From CAWIJJ01 sp963836405 (GTDB lineage Bacteria > Acidobacteriota > Terriglobia > Bryobacterales > Bryobacteraceae), in the NCBI GenBank assembly GCA_963836405.1, contig CAWIJL010000007.1, positions 1 through 64,000 of the forward strand: a stretch of 64,000 nt of DNA, given 5' to 3'. This document shows positions 20,112 to 28,878 of the stretch, piece after piece (the first letter of the stretch is position 1; each line of letters begins with the position of its first letter). The translations under genes and the position numbers were made by a program. The notes under the pieces are model-generated. The model was not told where the DNA came from. It did no database searches and worked only from the letters and a program-made list of their open reading frames with translations.

Positions 20112-20136
20112 CTTGACGCCTGTCAAGGTGGTTGAC
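20112..20136. promoter_or_regulatory. TTGAC/GTCAA dyad array
   Basis: CTTGAC-GCCT-GTCAAG (20112-20127) is a perfect dyad, and a third half-site TTGAC (20132-20136) repeats after five bases. It lies between the divergent phosphodiesterase (start 20076) and PilZ gene (start 20264). The last half-site could double as a -35 element (TTGACA) for the rightward gene, though the matching -10 is weak. Confidence 0.4.
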
Positions 20137-20263
20137 ACGGAAACTGTCCACAACCTGTACGCCCAGGCCGCGTCTGTTTCGCAAACCATTCATTTTAAAG
20201 CCGTGTTGAAACGGAATGGGCCGTGCATTCACCAGTCATAGGTGTTGGAGGAAATTGGATACC

Positions 20264-20701
20264 ATGCAACAGGCAAAACTGGCGGTTGTGGCCGAGAAGG
20301 AACGACGTGGAAAGGTCCGCTTTCCTTTCGAGCGCGAAATCCGCTACAAGCTTCTGAAAGATAACGCCGTCGTCGAGTCCGGTGTCGGCAGGACGGTCAA
20401 CATGTCCAGCAACGGCATCGCTTTCTCAACCGAGCGAAATCTCGAGTCCGGACACTATATCGAACTGGCGGTCAGCTGGCCGGTCCTGCTCGAAAACTCG
20501 ACTCCGATGCGACTCATCGTGTTCGGCCGCGTCATCCGTTCCACGAGCCGCACCACCGTCTGCACCATCGAGAAGTACGAATACCGCACGCAGGCTCGCG
20601 GTCTGCACGCTCTCCCCGCAATCCGCACAGACTCCAAGCTACAACGCTGGGCAGACGGATTAAAACGGGAAACGATGCGTGCTTCCTTCGCCCGCGCGTG
20701 A
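20264..20701 (+). CDS. PilZ-domain protein, putative cyclic-di-GMP receptor
   Basis: 145 aa from ATG 20264, preceded by TTGGAGGA. It carries the RxxxR motif (Arg15-Arg19 in ERRGKVRFP) and the NxSxxG motif (Asn46-Gly51 in VNMSSNGIAFS), the two c-di-GMP contact sites of PilZ. It is a single-domain protein without membrane segment, so it would act as a cytoplasmic adaptor, for example for motility or polysaccharide export. The long leader (20137-20263) holds no gene. The C-terminal 30 residues are basic. The neighbours give no hint of its partner. Confidence 0.82.
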   Translation: MQQAKLAVVAEKERRGKVRFPFEREIRYKLLKDNAVVESGVGRTVNMSSNGIAFSTERNLESGHYIELAVSWPVLLENSTPMRLIVFGRVIRSTSRTTVCTIEKYEYRTQARGLHALPAIRTDSKLQRWADGLKRETMRASFARA

Positions 20702-20717
20702 GCGTTGGGCACCGGGT

Positions 20718-20740
20718 GGGGCAGTCTCGGAGGTCTGCCC
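20718..20740. terminator. Short hairpin between convergent genes
   Basis: GGGCAG (20719-20724) pairs with CTGCCC (20735-20740) around a 10-nt loop. It separates the PilZ gene from the convergent FmdB-like gene, whose stop codon it touches. No T-run follows on either strand, so this is at best a weak terminator. Confidence 0.3.
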
Positions 20741-21072
20741 TACTCGGATTTTGTTGTTGCCGCCGGCTTGGATTCCGATTTCGATTTCGATTCCGATTTC
20801 GATTCCGATTTCGATTCCGTCTTCGGCTTGCCTTCCGAGGTCTCTTTCTTGCTTTCGTGGCTCCCGCTCGAATCCCTGGAGGCCGATTTGCCGTTCTTGC
20901 CGTAATCGGTTACGTACCAGCCGGTCCCTTTGAACTGCAGAGTCGGGGCCGACAGCAATCTCTCCACTTGGCCCCCGCACACTTCGTGTACCGTCAACGG
21001 CTCATCGGAGAACTTTTGAATGATCTCGAAGTTGTCTCCGCACTTCTCACAGTGGTACTCGTAAAGCGGCAT
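20740..21072 (-). CDS. FmdB-family zinc-ribbon protein with KSE-repeat tail
   Basis: 110 aa from ATG 21070-21072 (MPLYEYHCEKCGDNFEI). The N-terminal 70 residues match the small FmdB/CxxC-CxxC regulatory family. The first zinc pair is intact (Cys8, Cys11) but the usual second CPxC is HEVC (His29, Cys32), which may still ligand zinc. Residues about 85-105 are a Lys-Ser-Glu repeat encoded by a run of GATTTCGATTC-like units on the + strand (20767-20822). The role in the family is unclear (a regulator of amidase or formamidase genes has been proposed); it is cytoplasmic. Confidence 0.8.
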   Translation of the reverse strand: MPLYEYHCEKCGDNFEIIQKFSDEPLTVHEVCGGQVERLLSAPTLQFKGTGWYVTDYGKNGKSASRDSSGSHESKKETSEGKPKTESKSESKSESKSKSESKPAATTKSE

Positions 21073-21174
21073 AAGTCCCTAACTGCCTTTTATTGTAGCG
21101 CATTTGCGTAAAGTCTTCTTAACAAACGCGGGGTCGCTAACCTTCGGTACCCTTCCAGCGTCTTTAGCAATAGG

Positions 21175-21414
21175 ATGATACGGAAATACAAATCCGGAAT
21201 GATGGTAGCGGCCCTGGTGCTCACAGCCGCCGTCTACGTCCCCGGGTATTGCCGGATCGTCGCCTCCGCCCAGAGAATTCAGCAATCCTTCCGAGAACTG
21301 GAAACCTCCGGAAGCTCCCTGAGCACGGTGGAACGGTTCGTATTCAGCCTGGTACTGGCCAACTCCGGCGCGGACCGCCCGCAGCCCGCTCAACCCGCAC
21401 GCAACCGCGGTTGA
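21175..21414 (+). CDS. Small exported or membrane-anchored protein
   Basis: 79 aa from ATG 21175. A basic start and one hydrophobic segment (SGMMVAALVLTAAVYVPGYC) suggest a signal or anchor, followed by a helical Gln/Glu-rich stretch. There is no recognisable family and no strong ribosome-binding site. The frame lies in a spacer with no competing gene and ends 9 bp before the convergent TPR gene, so it is plausible but unproven. Confidence 0.45.
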   Translation: MIRKYKSGMMVAALVLTAAVYVPGYCRIVASAQRIQQSFRELETSGSSLSTVERFVFSLVLANSGADRPQPAQPARNRG

Positions 21415-21422
21415 CCCGCCCG

Positions 21423-22805
21423 CTAGTCCTGCTTCTTTCCCGCGCTCTCGCAAGGTGCCAGCAACAGTCCCGTAATCCTGGTCCGCGGCACATCCATGGT
21501 CAACATGAACGGCGACCGGGTGAACAGCTTGGGCACGCCGTCCCACTCGATCTCGTCGCCGGCCACCGGTCTACCTGCAATCGGCGTGTCCAGCCGGAGC
21601 GTAATCTCCGCTATCGCCGCACCCGGCCGGCCTGGTTCGGGAACAGCCACCAGGATCTCTTTCGAACGGCATGCCGGCCGCCCCTCCACCACCGTGCCCT
21701 TCAGCGCCCGCGCGCCCTGCCCGGCCACGTCCAGGTCCTTTAACTGTCCTTCGAAGTATTGCTGCCCGTTGACATCCGCCAGTTGCGCCTTGATCCGCAG
21801 CCACAGCGACAGTTGCGGATACTGTTCCGCGAATTCCTTTTCCTTCCGGCTCGCCACCTCCGTGGCGGTGTCGATGGTGAACCCCTGCGGCGGAAACGGC
21901 GCCAACTTCACCTGCTCCCGCAGCGACGCGAGCCCGTCCTCGCTCCCGTGATACTGCACGTACGCCGCCGCCGCATAGTCGGCGATCTTCTTCTGCTCGG
22001 CGGTTCCTCCCAGCGATGGATCGAGCACTGCTGCCCGCACAAACTGATAGATGGCCCTGGGCGCGATTTCTGTCGCCTGGTCCGGCTGGTTGCGCGCCAG
22101 GCAGTTCAGCGCCGTGCCCAGATTGTAGGAGACCGCCGCCTCGGAGGGATACTTGTGGAGGGCATCGGAAAATACTTTTTCCGCCGCCGCGCAATCCTTT
22201 GGCGTTCGCTCCATCGCCTGCCTGCCTGGCGAAATCGCGATCGCCACCAGCGCCGTCCGCGCCCGTTTCTCGATGTCTGCCCTGGCGGCCGCCCACTCCT
22301 TTTCGGGCGTCGTCGACGGCCGGTGGTCCTCCACGAAGTAGCGGGGCGCAACCTCCAACAGGTCGTGCGCCGCCTTCTCACCTGCCTCGAGTTGCTCCGG
22401 GGTGGCGTGGGGCAGCGCCGCCACATTCCAGCAAACCTGGTACAGAACGTTCAACACATTCAACAACCCGGCCGGCCCCGGAAACGCCGTGGTCAGGCCG
22501 CGCGCGATCAACTGCCTGCCGTACTCCACCACCTTCAACGGCTGCGGCGGCGCCAGCTTGGCGTACGCCTGCATGAACAGGTACAGCCGCTCGTCCTTGT
22601 ATTCGGAATCCGGATAGCGCTGCGTCCAGACTTCCAGATCCTGAATCTGCCTGGAGGGGTTGTTGGCGTCGTGAACCGCTTCGTTGTAGATTTCGAATTC
22701 GCCCTGGTCTTTGACCTTCTTTTGCGACTCGGGCTGGGCTGCGGCCGGGAAAACGGCAACGGCGGCCAAAGCCGCCGTTGCCATCCCGATTCGGGTTTGA
22801 AACAC
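21423..22805 (-). CDS. Exported tetratricopeptide-type protein, paralogue of the next gene
   Basis: 460 aa from ATG 22803-22805, with signal peptide MFQTRIGMATAALAAVAVFPAAAQ. The body is helical with TPR-like units (DLEVWTQRYPDSEYKDERLY, AEKVFSDALHKYPSEAAVSY) and a conserved beta-type C-terminal domain (VEGRPACRSKEILVAVPEPG, LTMDVPRTRITGLLLAPC). It is colinear with the protein encoded immediately upstream (22830-24209), showing the same EIYNE start, the same central TPR and the same C-terminal domain, so the pair arose by tandem duplication. It is probably periplasmic or surface-exposed. Function unknown. Confidence 0.8.
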   Translation of the reverse strand: MFQTRIGMATAALAAVAVFPAAAQPESQKKVKDQGEFEIYNEAVHDANNPSRQIQDLEVWTQRYPDSEYKDERLYLFMQAYAKLAPPQPLKVVEYGRQLIARGLTTAFPGPAGLLNVLNVLYQVCWNVAALPHATPEQLEAGEKAAHDLLEVAPRYFVEDHRPSTTPEKEWAAARADIEKRARTALVAIAISPGRQAMERTPKDCAAAEKVFSDALHKYPSEAAVSYNLGTALNCLARNQPDQATEIAPRAIYQFVRAAVLDPSLGGTAEQKKIADYAAAAYVQYHGSEDGLASLREQVKLAPFPPQGFTIDTATEVASRKEKEFAEQYPQLSLWLRIKAQLADVNGQQYFEGQLKDLDVAGQGARALKGTVVEGRPACRSKEILVAVPEPGRPGAAIAEITLRLDTPIAGRPVAGDEIEWDGVPKLFTRSPFMLTMDVPRTRITGLLLAPCESAGKKQD

Positions 22806-22829
22806 GATTATGCCTGCATGCCTGGGTAA

Positions 22830-24209
22830 TTACTTCTTCTTGGTGCCGCCTTTTTTCGGTGCGGCCCGCGGTGCCGGAGTGCAGCGTGCTTCCTGCAATC
22901 CGGTGATATCCGTCTTTTCGAGGTCCATCGTCAACAGGAACGGATCCGATGAAAACTCCGTGGGCACGCCCTTGAATTCAATCTCGCCCGGTTCCACTTT
23001 CCCCGTCAGCGGCTTATCCAGTTTCAGGCTGATCACTACCGGCGCATTCTGCTCTTCCGGCCGCGGAACGCTCACCATAATCTCCTTCACGCGGCACTCC
23101 GGCTTGCCTTCCACTACCATGCCCTTGAGCTTCGGAAAGTCCGCGTTCTTCACTGTCGATTCGAAGTACGAGGGTCCATTCGGTCCGGCGAGTTCCTTCT
23201 TGACGCCCAGCCAGATCGCCAGTTGCGGGTACTTTTCCCGGAATTCGTTCTCTTCGCGGGCCGCGATCGCCGCCGCGTTCTCGATGGCGAAACCGGCCGG
23301 CGGAAGCGGCGACGCCTTCGCCTGCTGCTTCACCTGCTCCAGTCCCTCATCGCTGCCGTGGAGGTTCACATACGCCTTATTGGCGAAATCGACGATCGTC
23401 TTGGGATCCTTCTGCGTGCCGCCCAGCGTCGGGTCGATCGCTACCGCCCGCAAGAACTCGTAGACCGCTTTCGGAACCAGTTCCGCGGCTTTCGATGAAT
23501 CCGCGCGCGCCATGCGATACCACGCAGTCCCCAACTGGTATGCGATGAAGGCGTTGTCGGGATACTCCTGGATCGCTTTCTCGTATGCCGTTGCGGCCGC
23601 CGGCCAGTCCTGGTTGACCACCGCTTTGTTGCCCGGAATCAGCGCCGCCATGAGCAGCGTGTTCTTGGCCGCCGTCTGGAGCTGCGTGTTGGCGGTCTTC
23701 CAATCCGCATCCGCAATTCCTTCAGGCTTGCGGTCAAAGGCAATCAACTTGTTGGCCGCTTGCACTGCTGTATCGATCTGCGCCTGGGTAGGCTGGGGAA
23801 TCTGCTGTAGGCTCGTGGTTGCCGTGAACAACACCGTCAGCGCATCGCGCGCACTGAACTTGTCGAGGTTGCTGTTCATGATTTCGCCAGCGAGTTCCAG
23901 CACCTTGGGAAATTGTTTGGCTCCGCTGTAGGCCTGAATGTAGAGCGCCTGGCGCTCGTTTTTGTAGTCCGTCTCGGGATACTTGGACTGCCAGGTGTCC
24001 AGGTCGGTCACCATTTTCGTGAAATTCTTGGCTGTGAAGTCCTTGGTGACTTCGTTGTAAATCTCGTACTCGGCGTTGTCTTTGTACTTTTTTTCCGTTG
24101 CCGGTGCCGTTGCCTGTGCGCTGGCCTGCACAACGGCCCCAGCGAAAAACATGGCCCCCACCGCGACCGCGACCGCAATCCGCTCGATCTTTCCATCTAA
24201 AAATTGCAT
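22830..24209 (-). CDS. Exported tetratricopeptide-type protein, tandem paralogue
   Basis: 459 aa from ATG 24207-24209, behind AGGAGG. The N-terminus has a hydrophobic export segment (IAVAVAVGAMFFAGAVVQA). TPR-like helices follow (DTWQSKYPETDYKNERQALY, AYEKAIQEYPDNAFIAYQLG) and a C-terminal domain VEGKPECRVKEIMVSVP with FLLTMDLEKTDITG. It ends in a Lys-rich tail (APKKGGTKKK). It is 24 nt upstream of its paralogue and probably the first gene of a two-gene operon. The shared C-terminal domain with one conserved Cys pair is characteristic but unnamed to me. Confidence 0.8.
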   Translation of the reverse strand: MQFLDGKIERIAVAVAVGAMFFAGAVVQASAQATAPATEKKYKDNAEYEIYNEVTKDFTAKNFTKMVTDLDTWQSKYPETDYKNERQALYIQAYSGAKQFPKVLELAGEIMNSNLDKFSARDALTVLFTATTSLQQIPQPTQAQIDTAVQAANKLIAFDRKPEGIADADWKTANTQLQTAAKNTLLMAALIPGNKAVVNQDWPAAATAYEKAIQEYPDNAFIAYQLGTAWYRMARADSSKAAELVPKAVYEFLRAVAIDPTLGGTQKDPKTIVDFANKAYVNLHGSDEGLEQVKQQAKASPLPPAGFAIENAAAIAAREENEFREKYPQLAIWLGVKKELAGPNGPSYFESTVKNADFPKLKGMVVEGKPECRVKEIMVSVPRPEEQNAPVVISLKLDKPLTGKVEPGEIEFKGVPTEFSSDPFLLTMDLEKTDITGLQEARCTPAPRAAPKKGGTKKK

Positions 24210-24425
24210 TTGCGCCTCCTGCCTGTACCGGCTATTTGCTGCAATGGGTTTGCTGATCCGCTTCCGTGAACCGGCGACGGCGACTCGCGGCCAACGCCCC
24301 GAGACACTGCGGAGTATAGCCAAACCGCAAGGCCGCTGCAACTTCATTCGACTCCGCTTCTGCTCACCCGGTTCCGAATCACAAATCATAGCAGATCAAC
24401 GCTATGCTAAGAAGGCGCCGTTTGC

Positions 24426-25925
24426 ATGCACTACCTCGATCTGGCAGTCATCCTGGCTTACCTTGCGGCCATCACCTGGTTCGGCGCCCGCTTCCGTAGT
24501 GGACAGAAAACACTGCGCGATTACTTCCTCGGCGGCCGGACCGCACCCTGGTGGGCCATCTCGCTATCCATTGTATCGGCCGAAACCAGTACTCTCACTA
24601 TCGTTGGTACACCCGCTCTTGCCTTCACCGGCAATCTCGGCTTCCTTCAACTTGTCTTCGGGTACCTGCTCGCGCGAATCGTGATTTCACTGCTGCTGCT
24701 TCCCCACTACTTCCGCGGCGAAATGTTCACCGCCTACGAACTCATGCGCCGCAGGTTCGGCGAACGGATCCGCAAACTCACCGCCTCAATATTCCTTGTG
24801 ACGCGGGCCCTCGCCGAAGGGGTACGCGTCTTCGCCATCTCCCTGGTCATTTCCGTCGTCCTCGGCACGGGAGACGTCGCTTCTATTGCGATTATCACAG
24901 TCCTTACACTCTTTTACACTTTCGAGGGCGGCATGACCGCCGTGATCTGGACCGACGTCGTCCAGATGTCCCTCTACGTCCTCGGCGCCGTCCTCAGTTT
25001 CTTCGTGATCCTTTCGCATATCCCCGGCGGATGGCCCCACGTGGCCGCCGTCGCCGCAGCCGCTGGAAAATTCACCGTTTTCAACTTCAGCTTGGATGCC
25101 TCCCAGCCCTACACCTTCTGGGCCGGCATCCTGGGCGGCTGCTTTCTCACAACCGCCAGTCACGGCACCGACCAGCTCATGGTGCAGCGCCTCCTCAGCG
25201 CCCGCGACGAACGCCAGAGCCGCACCGCCCTGATCGCCAGTTGGCTCGTTATCTTCGTCCAGTTCTCCCTGTTCCTCCTGATTGGGGTCCTTTTGTACGT
25301 CTACTACCTCGACACCGGGACTCCTCCCCCCGCCAAGACCGACCAGATCTACCCCCGCTTCATCTGGGAAAACCTGCCCCCGGGACTCGCCGGCCTCCTC
25401 ATCGCCGCCATCCTCGCCGCCGCCATGGCCAACCTCAGCGCCGCGCTCAATTCGCTAGCCTCCACCACCGTGGTCGATTTCCTGCGCGCCCGCTCGCGCG
25501 GTCTCACCGAGGCCCGGTCCATGCGGATCGCCCGCTGGGCCACCGTCGGCTGGGGCGCGGTTCTGCTCGCGATTGCAATCGCCGCCCGCCAGTCCAAATC
25601 CGTGCTCGAGGTCGGCCTCACCATCGGTTCCATCCCCTTGGGCGCCCTCCTCGGCGTCTTCCTCCTGGGCGTTCTCACCAGCAAGCCGCGGGAAACCGCC
25701 GCCATGGCGGGCGTCGTCGCCGGACTTGCCGCGGTCCTCACCGTGCACTGGCTCAAACTCACCGCGTTTACGTGGTACGTGCTCATCGGAACCGCCGTCA
25801 CTTTCGGTGTGGCCCTGGTCGCATCCCTCTTTGAAGGGCCGCCGCCGGCCGAAGAAAGCGGCGTGCGCGTCCCGGTCGGACGGCTTCCGCACCTGCCGTC
25901 CCGCCATTCGGAATCGGAGGAATAA
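24426..25925 (+). CDS. Sodium:solute symporter (SSS family)
   Basis: 499 aa from ATG 24426 with about 13 membrane segments. SSS hallmarks are the start DLAVILAYLAAITWFGARF, the RTAPWWAISLSIVSAETST segment in helix 1-2 and the central GGMTAVIWTDVVQMSLYV. It would import a sugar, organic acid or amino compound with sodium across the inner membrane; the substrate is not evident. Its stop overlaps the leader of the APC permease gene (start one base later), so the two transporters are likely one transcript. The 216-nt spacer before it carries no gene. Confidence 0.9.
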   Translation: MHYLDLAVILAYLAAITWFGARFRSGQKTLRDYFLGGRTAPWWAISLSIVSAETSTLTIVGTPALAFTGNLGFLQLVFGYLLARIVISLLLLPHYFRGEMFTAYELMRRRFGERIRKLTASIFLVTRALAEGVRVFAISLVISVVLGTGDVASIAIITVLTLFYTFEGGMTAVIWTDVVQMSLYVLGAVLSFFVILSHIPGGWPHVAAVAAAAGKFTVFNFSLDASQPYTFWAGILGGCFLTTASHGTDQLMVQRLLSARDERQSRTALIASWLVIFVQFSLFLLIGVLLYVYYLDTGTPPPAKTDQIYPRFIWENLPPGLAGLLIAAILAAAMANLSAALNSLASTTVVDFLRARSRGLTEARSMRIARWATVGWGAVLLAIAIAARQSKSVLEVGLTIGSIPLGALLGVFLLGVLTSKPRETAAMAGVVAGLAAVLTVHWLKLTAFTWYVLIGTAVTFGVALVASLFEGPPPAEESGVRVPVGRLPHLPSRHSESEE

Positions 25926-25926
25926 G

Positions 25927-27327
25927 ATGGAATTAAGGCAGATTCGTCCGGAATTAAAGCGGGAATTAGGTCCCTGGGCGGCGGCATCCATTGTTGTCGG
26001 CACCGTAATTGGGAGCGGGATTTTCCTGGTTCCCCGCGCCATGGTGCAGCGCGTCGGCACCCCCGAGATGGTGTTCGCCGTATGGATTTTCGGCGGCCTG
26101 CTCTCGCTTGCCGGAGCCTTGACCTATGCCGAACTGGCCGCTGCCCTGCCCGAAGCCGGAGGCGAATACGCTTATCTCCGCGAGGCTTATGGCCCAATGT
26201 GGGGATTTTTGTATAGCTGGACACAAATGTGGGTGGCGAAAAGCGGTTCTATTGCTACTTTGGCGACCGCCTTTTTTTATTATTTAACGACCTTTTTCCC
26301 CCAATTAGACTCCGTGTTTTACCACATCCCGCTGCCCCTCGGACCCGGCGGCGGTCCGCTCGAGTTTCGCTGGGGACAACTCCTCGCCATGGCGCTCATC
26401 CTCGCACTCGCCTGGCTCAACTTCTACGGCGTCAAAGTCGGCGGCGATGTCCAGGTCGCCGTCACTGCCGTCAAAGTGGGACTGATCGCGGCCATCATCG
26501 TCGCCGGCCTCTTCTTCGGCACGGCCCATGCCCCCGCCGCCGCCCCCGTCGCGCCTCTCACCACCGCCGGATTCTTCGCCGCCCTCGTGGCCGCCCTCTG
26601 GGCTTACGACGGATGGAACAACGTCAGCATGGTGGCCTCCGAAGTTCGCGACCCGCAGCGCAACCTGCCGCGTTCGCTGATCTGGGGCACCGCCGGCGTC
26701 ATCGGCATCTACCTGCTCGCGAATGCCGCCTATTTTCATGTGCTTTCCGCCCCCGAAGTGGCCTCCAGCCCGCGCGTCGCCGCGGAAATGATGCAACGGC
26801 TCTTCGCCGCGCCGGGCGCCGGAGCCGTCTCCATCGCCGCCATGATCAGTATCTTCGCGGCACTCAACGGCTCCATTCTCTCCGGTTCCCGCGTCCCCTA
26901 TGCCGCAGCCCGCGACGGCTACTTCTTCCCGGCACTCGCCAAGGTACATCCCCACCACCACACCCCCAGCGTCTCCATTCTCGCCCTCTGCGCCTGGGCA
27001 GCCCTGCTGGTTCTCTCCGGCCGCTATGAGCAGCTTTTTACCTATGTCATCTTCTCGAGTTGGATCCTCTATGGCATGACAACAGCCTCCGTAATCGTCC
27101 TGCGCAGAAAGCGGCCCGACCTCCCCAGACCCTATCGGACCCTCGGTTATCCGGTGGTTCCCGTATTATTTGTCGGCGTAGCGTTCGTTTTAATACTTTC
27201 CACGTTGATGGATTCACCCCGTGAATCGATCATGGGAATCGTCCTTATTCTTTTAGGCTTGCCCTTTTATTTCTTTTGGAAGAAGCAACTTACGCACCGT
27301 TCCGGCAGTACTAGAACCCGCGTTTGA
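25927..27327 (+). CDS. APC-superfamily amino acid permease
   Basis: 466 aa from ATG 25927 (MELRQIRPELKRELGPWAAA), directly after the symporter stop. The consensus-like GTVIGSGIFLVP in helix 1 marks the APC fold; ELAAALPEAGGEYAYLREAY follows helix 2, as in LAT-type permeases. Twelve membrane segments are expected. It would exchange or import amino acids. A GC dip around 26200-26330 with TTT/TTA codons is unlike the rest of the gene. The upstream in-frame extension was rejected because it lies inside the symporter gene. Confidence 0.9.
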   Translation: MELRQIRPELKRELGPWAAASIVVGTVIGSGIFLVPRAMVQRVGTPEMVFAVWIFGGLLSLAGALTYAELAAALPEAGGEYAYLREAYGPMWGFLYSWTQMWVAKSGSIATLATAFFYYLTTFFPQLDSVFYHIPLPLGPGGGPLEFRWGQLLAMALILALAWLNFYGVKVGGDVQVAVTAVKVGLIAAIIVAGLFFGTAHAPAAAPVAPLTTAGFFAALVAALWAYDGWNNVSMVASEVRDPQRNLPRSLIWGTAGVIGIYLLANAAYFHVLSAPEVASSPRVAAEMMQRLFAAPGAGAVSIAAMISIFAALNGSILSGSRVPYAAARDGYFFPALAKVHPHHHTPSVSILALCAWAALLVLSGRYEQLFTYVIFSSWILYGMTTASVIVLRRKRPDLPRPYRTLGYPVVPVLFVGVAFVLILSTLMDSPRESIMGIVLILLGLPFYFFWKKQLTHRSGSTRTRV

Positions 27328-27372
27328 AGGCGCGGAAACGCTTTTTCCCTAATTATCTGTCGTTCTATTGTA

Positions 27373-27414
27373 ATTCACGCATTTTAGGGGGAAAATTGTC
27401 TTGGATACGTGAAT
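27373..27414. promoter_or_regulatory. Dyad and TTTTAGGGG direct repeats upstream of the AT-hook gene
   Basis: ATTCACG (27373-27379) pairs with CGTGAAT (27408-27414). TTTTAGGGG occurs twice, just after the left arm and again at about 27432-27440, where it merges into the ribosome-binding site. The 125-nt spacer is AT-richer than its surroundings, so it probably carries the promoter and an operator for the small AT-hook protein. Confidence 0.4.
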
Positions 27415-27452
27415 CGCTCGGCGAATACACGTTTTAGGGGAGGGCGGGATCG

Positions 27453-27677
27453 ATGGATGTCAGCAAAATACTTGCGGAATTGAAAGAAGAACGCCAGCAG
27501 ATCGAAGAGGCCATCGTCAGCCTCGAGCGGTTGGCACGGGGCCGGGGCCGCCGACGCGGTCGTCCCCCATCGTGGCTCGCAGAGGCTGCTCCGAAGCGCC
27601 GCGGTCGTCCGCCGGGCAGTAAAAATAAGGTGGCCGCCGCCAGCGCCGCGACCGTTAAAAACTCGGCAGTCGCTTAA
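27453..27677 (+). CDS. Small AT-hook protein
   Basis: 74 aa from ATG 27453 behind GGGGAGGG. The first 28 residues are a predicted coiled coil or dimer helix (KILAELKEERQQIEEAIVSL). Two AT-hooks follow: RRGRPPSW (Arg35-Pro39 core) and RRGRPPGSKNK (Arg50-Pro54 core). AT-hooks insert into the minor groove of AT-rich DNA; here they would give a nucleoid-associated or regulatory protein, unusual for such a GC-rich genome. The gene is monocistronic and flanked by its own dyad upstream and a 9-bp inverted repeat downstream. Confidence 0.75.
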   Translation: MDVSKILAELKEERQQIEEAIVSLERLARGRGRRRGRPPSWLAEAAPKRRGRPPGSKNKVAAASAATVKNSAVA

Positions 27678-27717
27678 CAGAAGCCGCGCACGTTCATAAT
27701 CGGTGTTTCGGCTTCTG
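27678..27717. terminator. 9-bp inverted repeat between convergent genes
   Basis: CAGAAGCCG (27678-27686) is complementary to CGGCTTCTG (27709-27717) across a 22-nt loop. It starts directly after the stop of the AT-hook gene and ends 11 bp before the HtrA stop, so it could end transcripts from both sides; there is no T-tract, so the role is inferred from position. Confidence 0.4.
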
Positions 27718-27727
27718 CCACGCTCTC

Positions 27728-28878
27728 CTACAGGCGTCGCGGAGCCGACCCGAGTTTCAGCTTCACTACTTCGTTCCGCCCGTTTCGAACCACCGTCAGG
27801 TTCAGCCAGTCCCCGCCGCGCTTGCTGCTCATTACTTTCTGCAGGGTCTCGGTGCCATCCACCGGCTTGCCTTCCACCGCCACAATCAGGTCGCCCCCGA
27901 TGCCCAGCGGATAGTTGCTGACGATCACCCGCCGTGTCGGCCCCCGCAATCCGTATTCCTCGGCGGGAGACCCGGGCTCCACGCGCTGGATCAGCAATCC
28001 GCCGCTGGTCGGCAGATTCAGCAATTCCGCCAGCCCGCCCGACACAGGCACCGTCGTAATTCCCAGAGTCGGCCGGGAAATATTCCCCGTTTTCGTGAAT
28101 TCGTCCAGCATCGCCTTGGCGCGGTTCACCGGCATGGCGAAACCCAGCCCCACATTTCCCTGCCCGAAAATTGCCGTGTTGATCCCGATCACATTTCCGT
28201 GCGAATCGAGCAGCGGCCCGCCGCTGTTGCCCGGATTAATCGCCGCGTCGGTCTGCAGCATTCCCTCAAGCTTTTCCTCGGCCCCCTGATCGCCGTCTGA
28301 ATGGACCGGTCGAGCGAGCTGATAACTCCCGTCGTCAGCGTGCCGCCGAAACCGAACGGGTTGCCGATCGCCAGCACCTTCTGTCCCACCAGAATATTGT
28401 CCGAATCCCCCAGTTCAGCGCCGGCAGTTTTCGCCCTGCGTCGATTTTGATCAGCGCCAGGTCGTTGCGGTCTGTCCACTCCCAATACGCGCGCCTTGTA
28501 CGATTTCTTGTCCGACAGCGTCACCGTCAACTGCGCCGTGCCGTTCACCACGTGGTTATTGGTCAGAATCTGGCCGTCCGGATTGATAATAAATCCGGAC
28601 CCCGCGCCCTCTTCCGGAAAAGTCTGGAAAAAGAAGGTTTCCCGGTACACCACCGACGTAATATTGACCGTCGCCTCGTGCGCGGCCCTGTAAATGTCGA
28701 TATTGTTCTGTTCGTCGGCGTCGAAATTGCCGGCCGTCTGTGCCGCCGCCGGCTCGGACCACAACCGTCCCACACTCCTGACCGGCTGCCACAGCCCCCG
28801 GAAATCAAAACCCGACGTGACGTAAAGAAATGCCGCCACCAGAATGACGGCCCATGCGAATGGCCGCAGAGCTTTCAT
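27728..28878 (-). CDS. HtrA/DegP-type serine protease with PDZ domain; three indels
   Basis: Start ATG 28876-28878, overlapping the coaE stop (ATGA). The frame is broken by one extra base (about 28473) and two missing bases (about 28413 and 28291); corrected length is 383 aa. An N-terminal anchor (FAWAVILVAAFLYVTSG) precedes the trypsin-like domain with His109 (ILTNNHVV), Asp139 (DDRNDLALIKI) and Ser219 (NPGNSGGPLL), then one PDZ domain (PTLGITTVPVSGGLAELLNL onward). It is a periplasmic, membrane-tethered quality-control protease. The catalytic triad survives correction in full, which argues for sequence error rather than decay. Confidence 0.85.
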
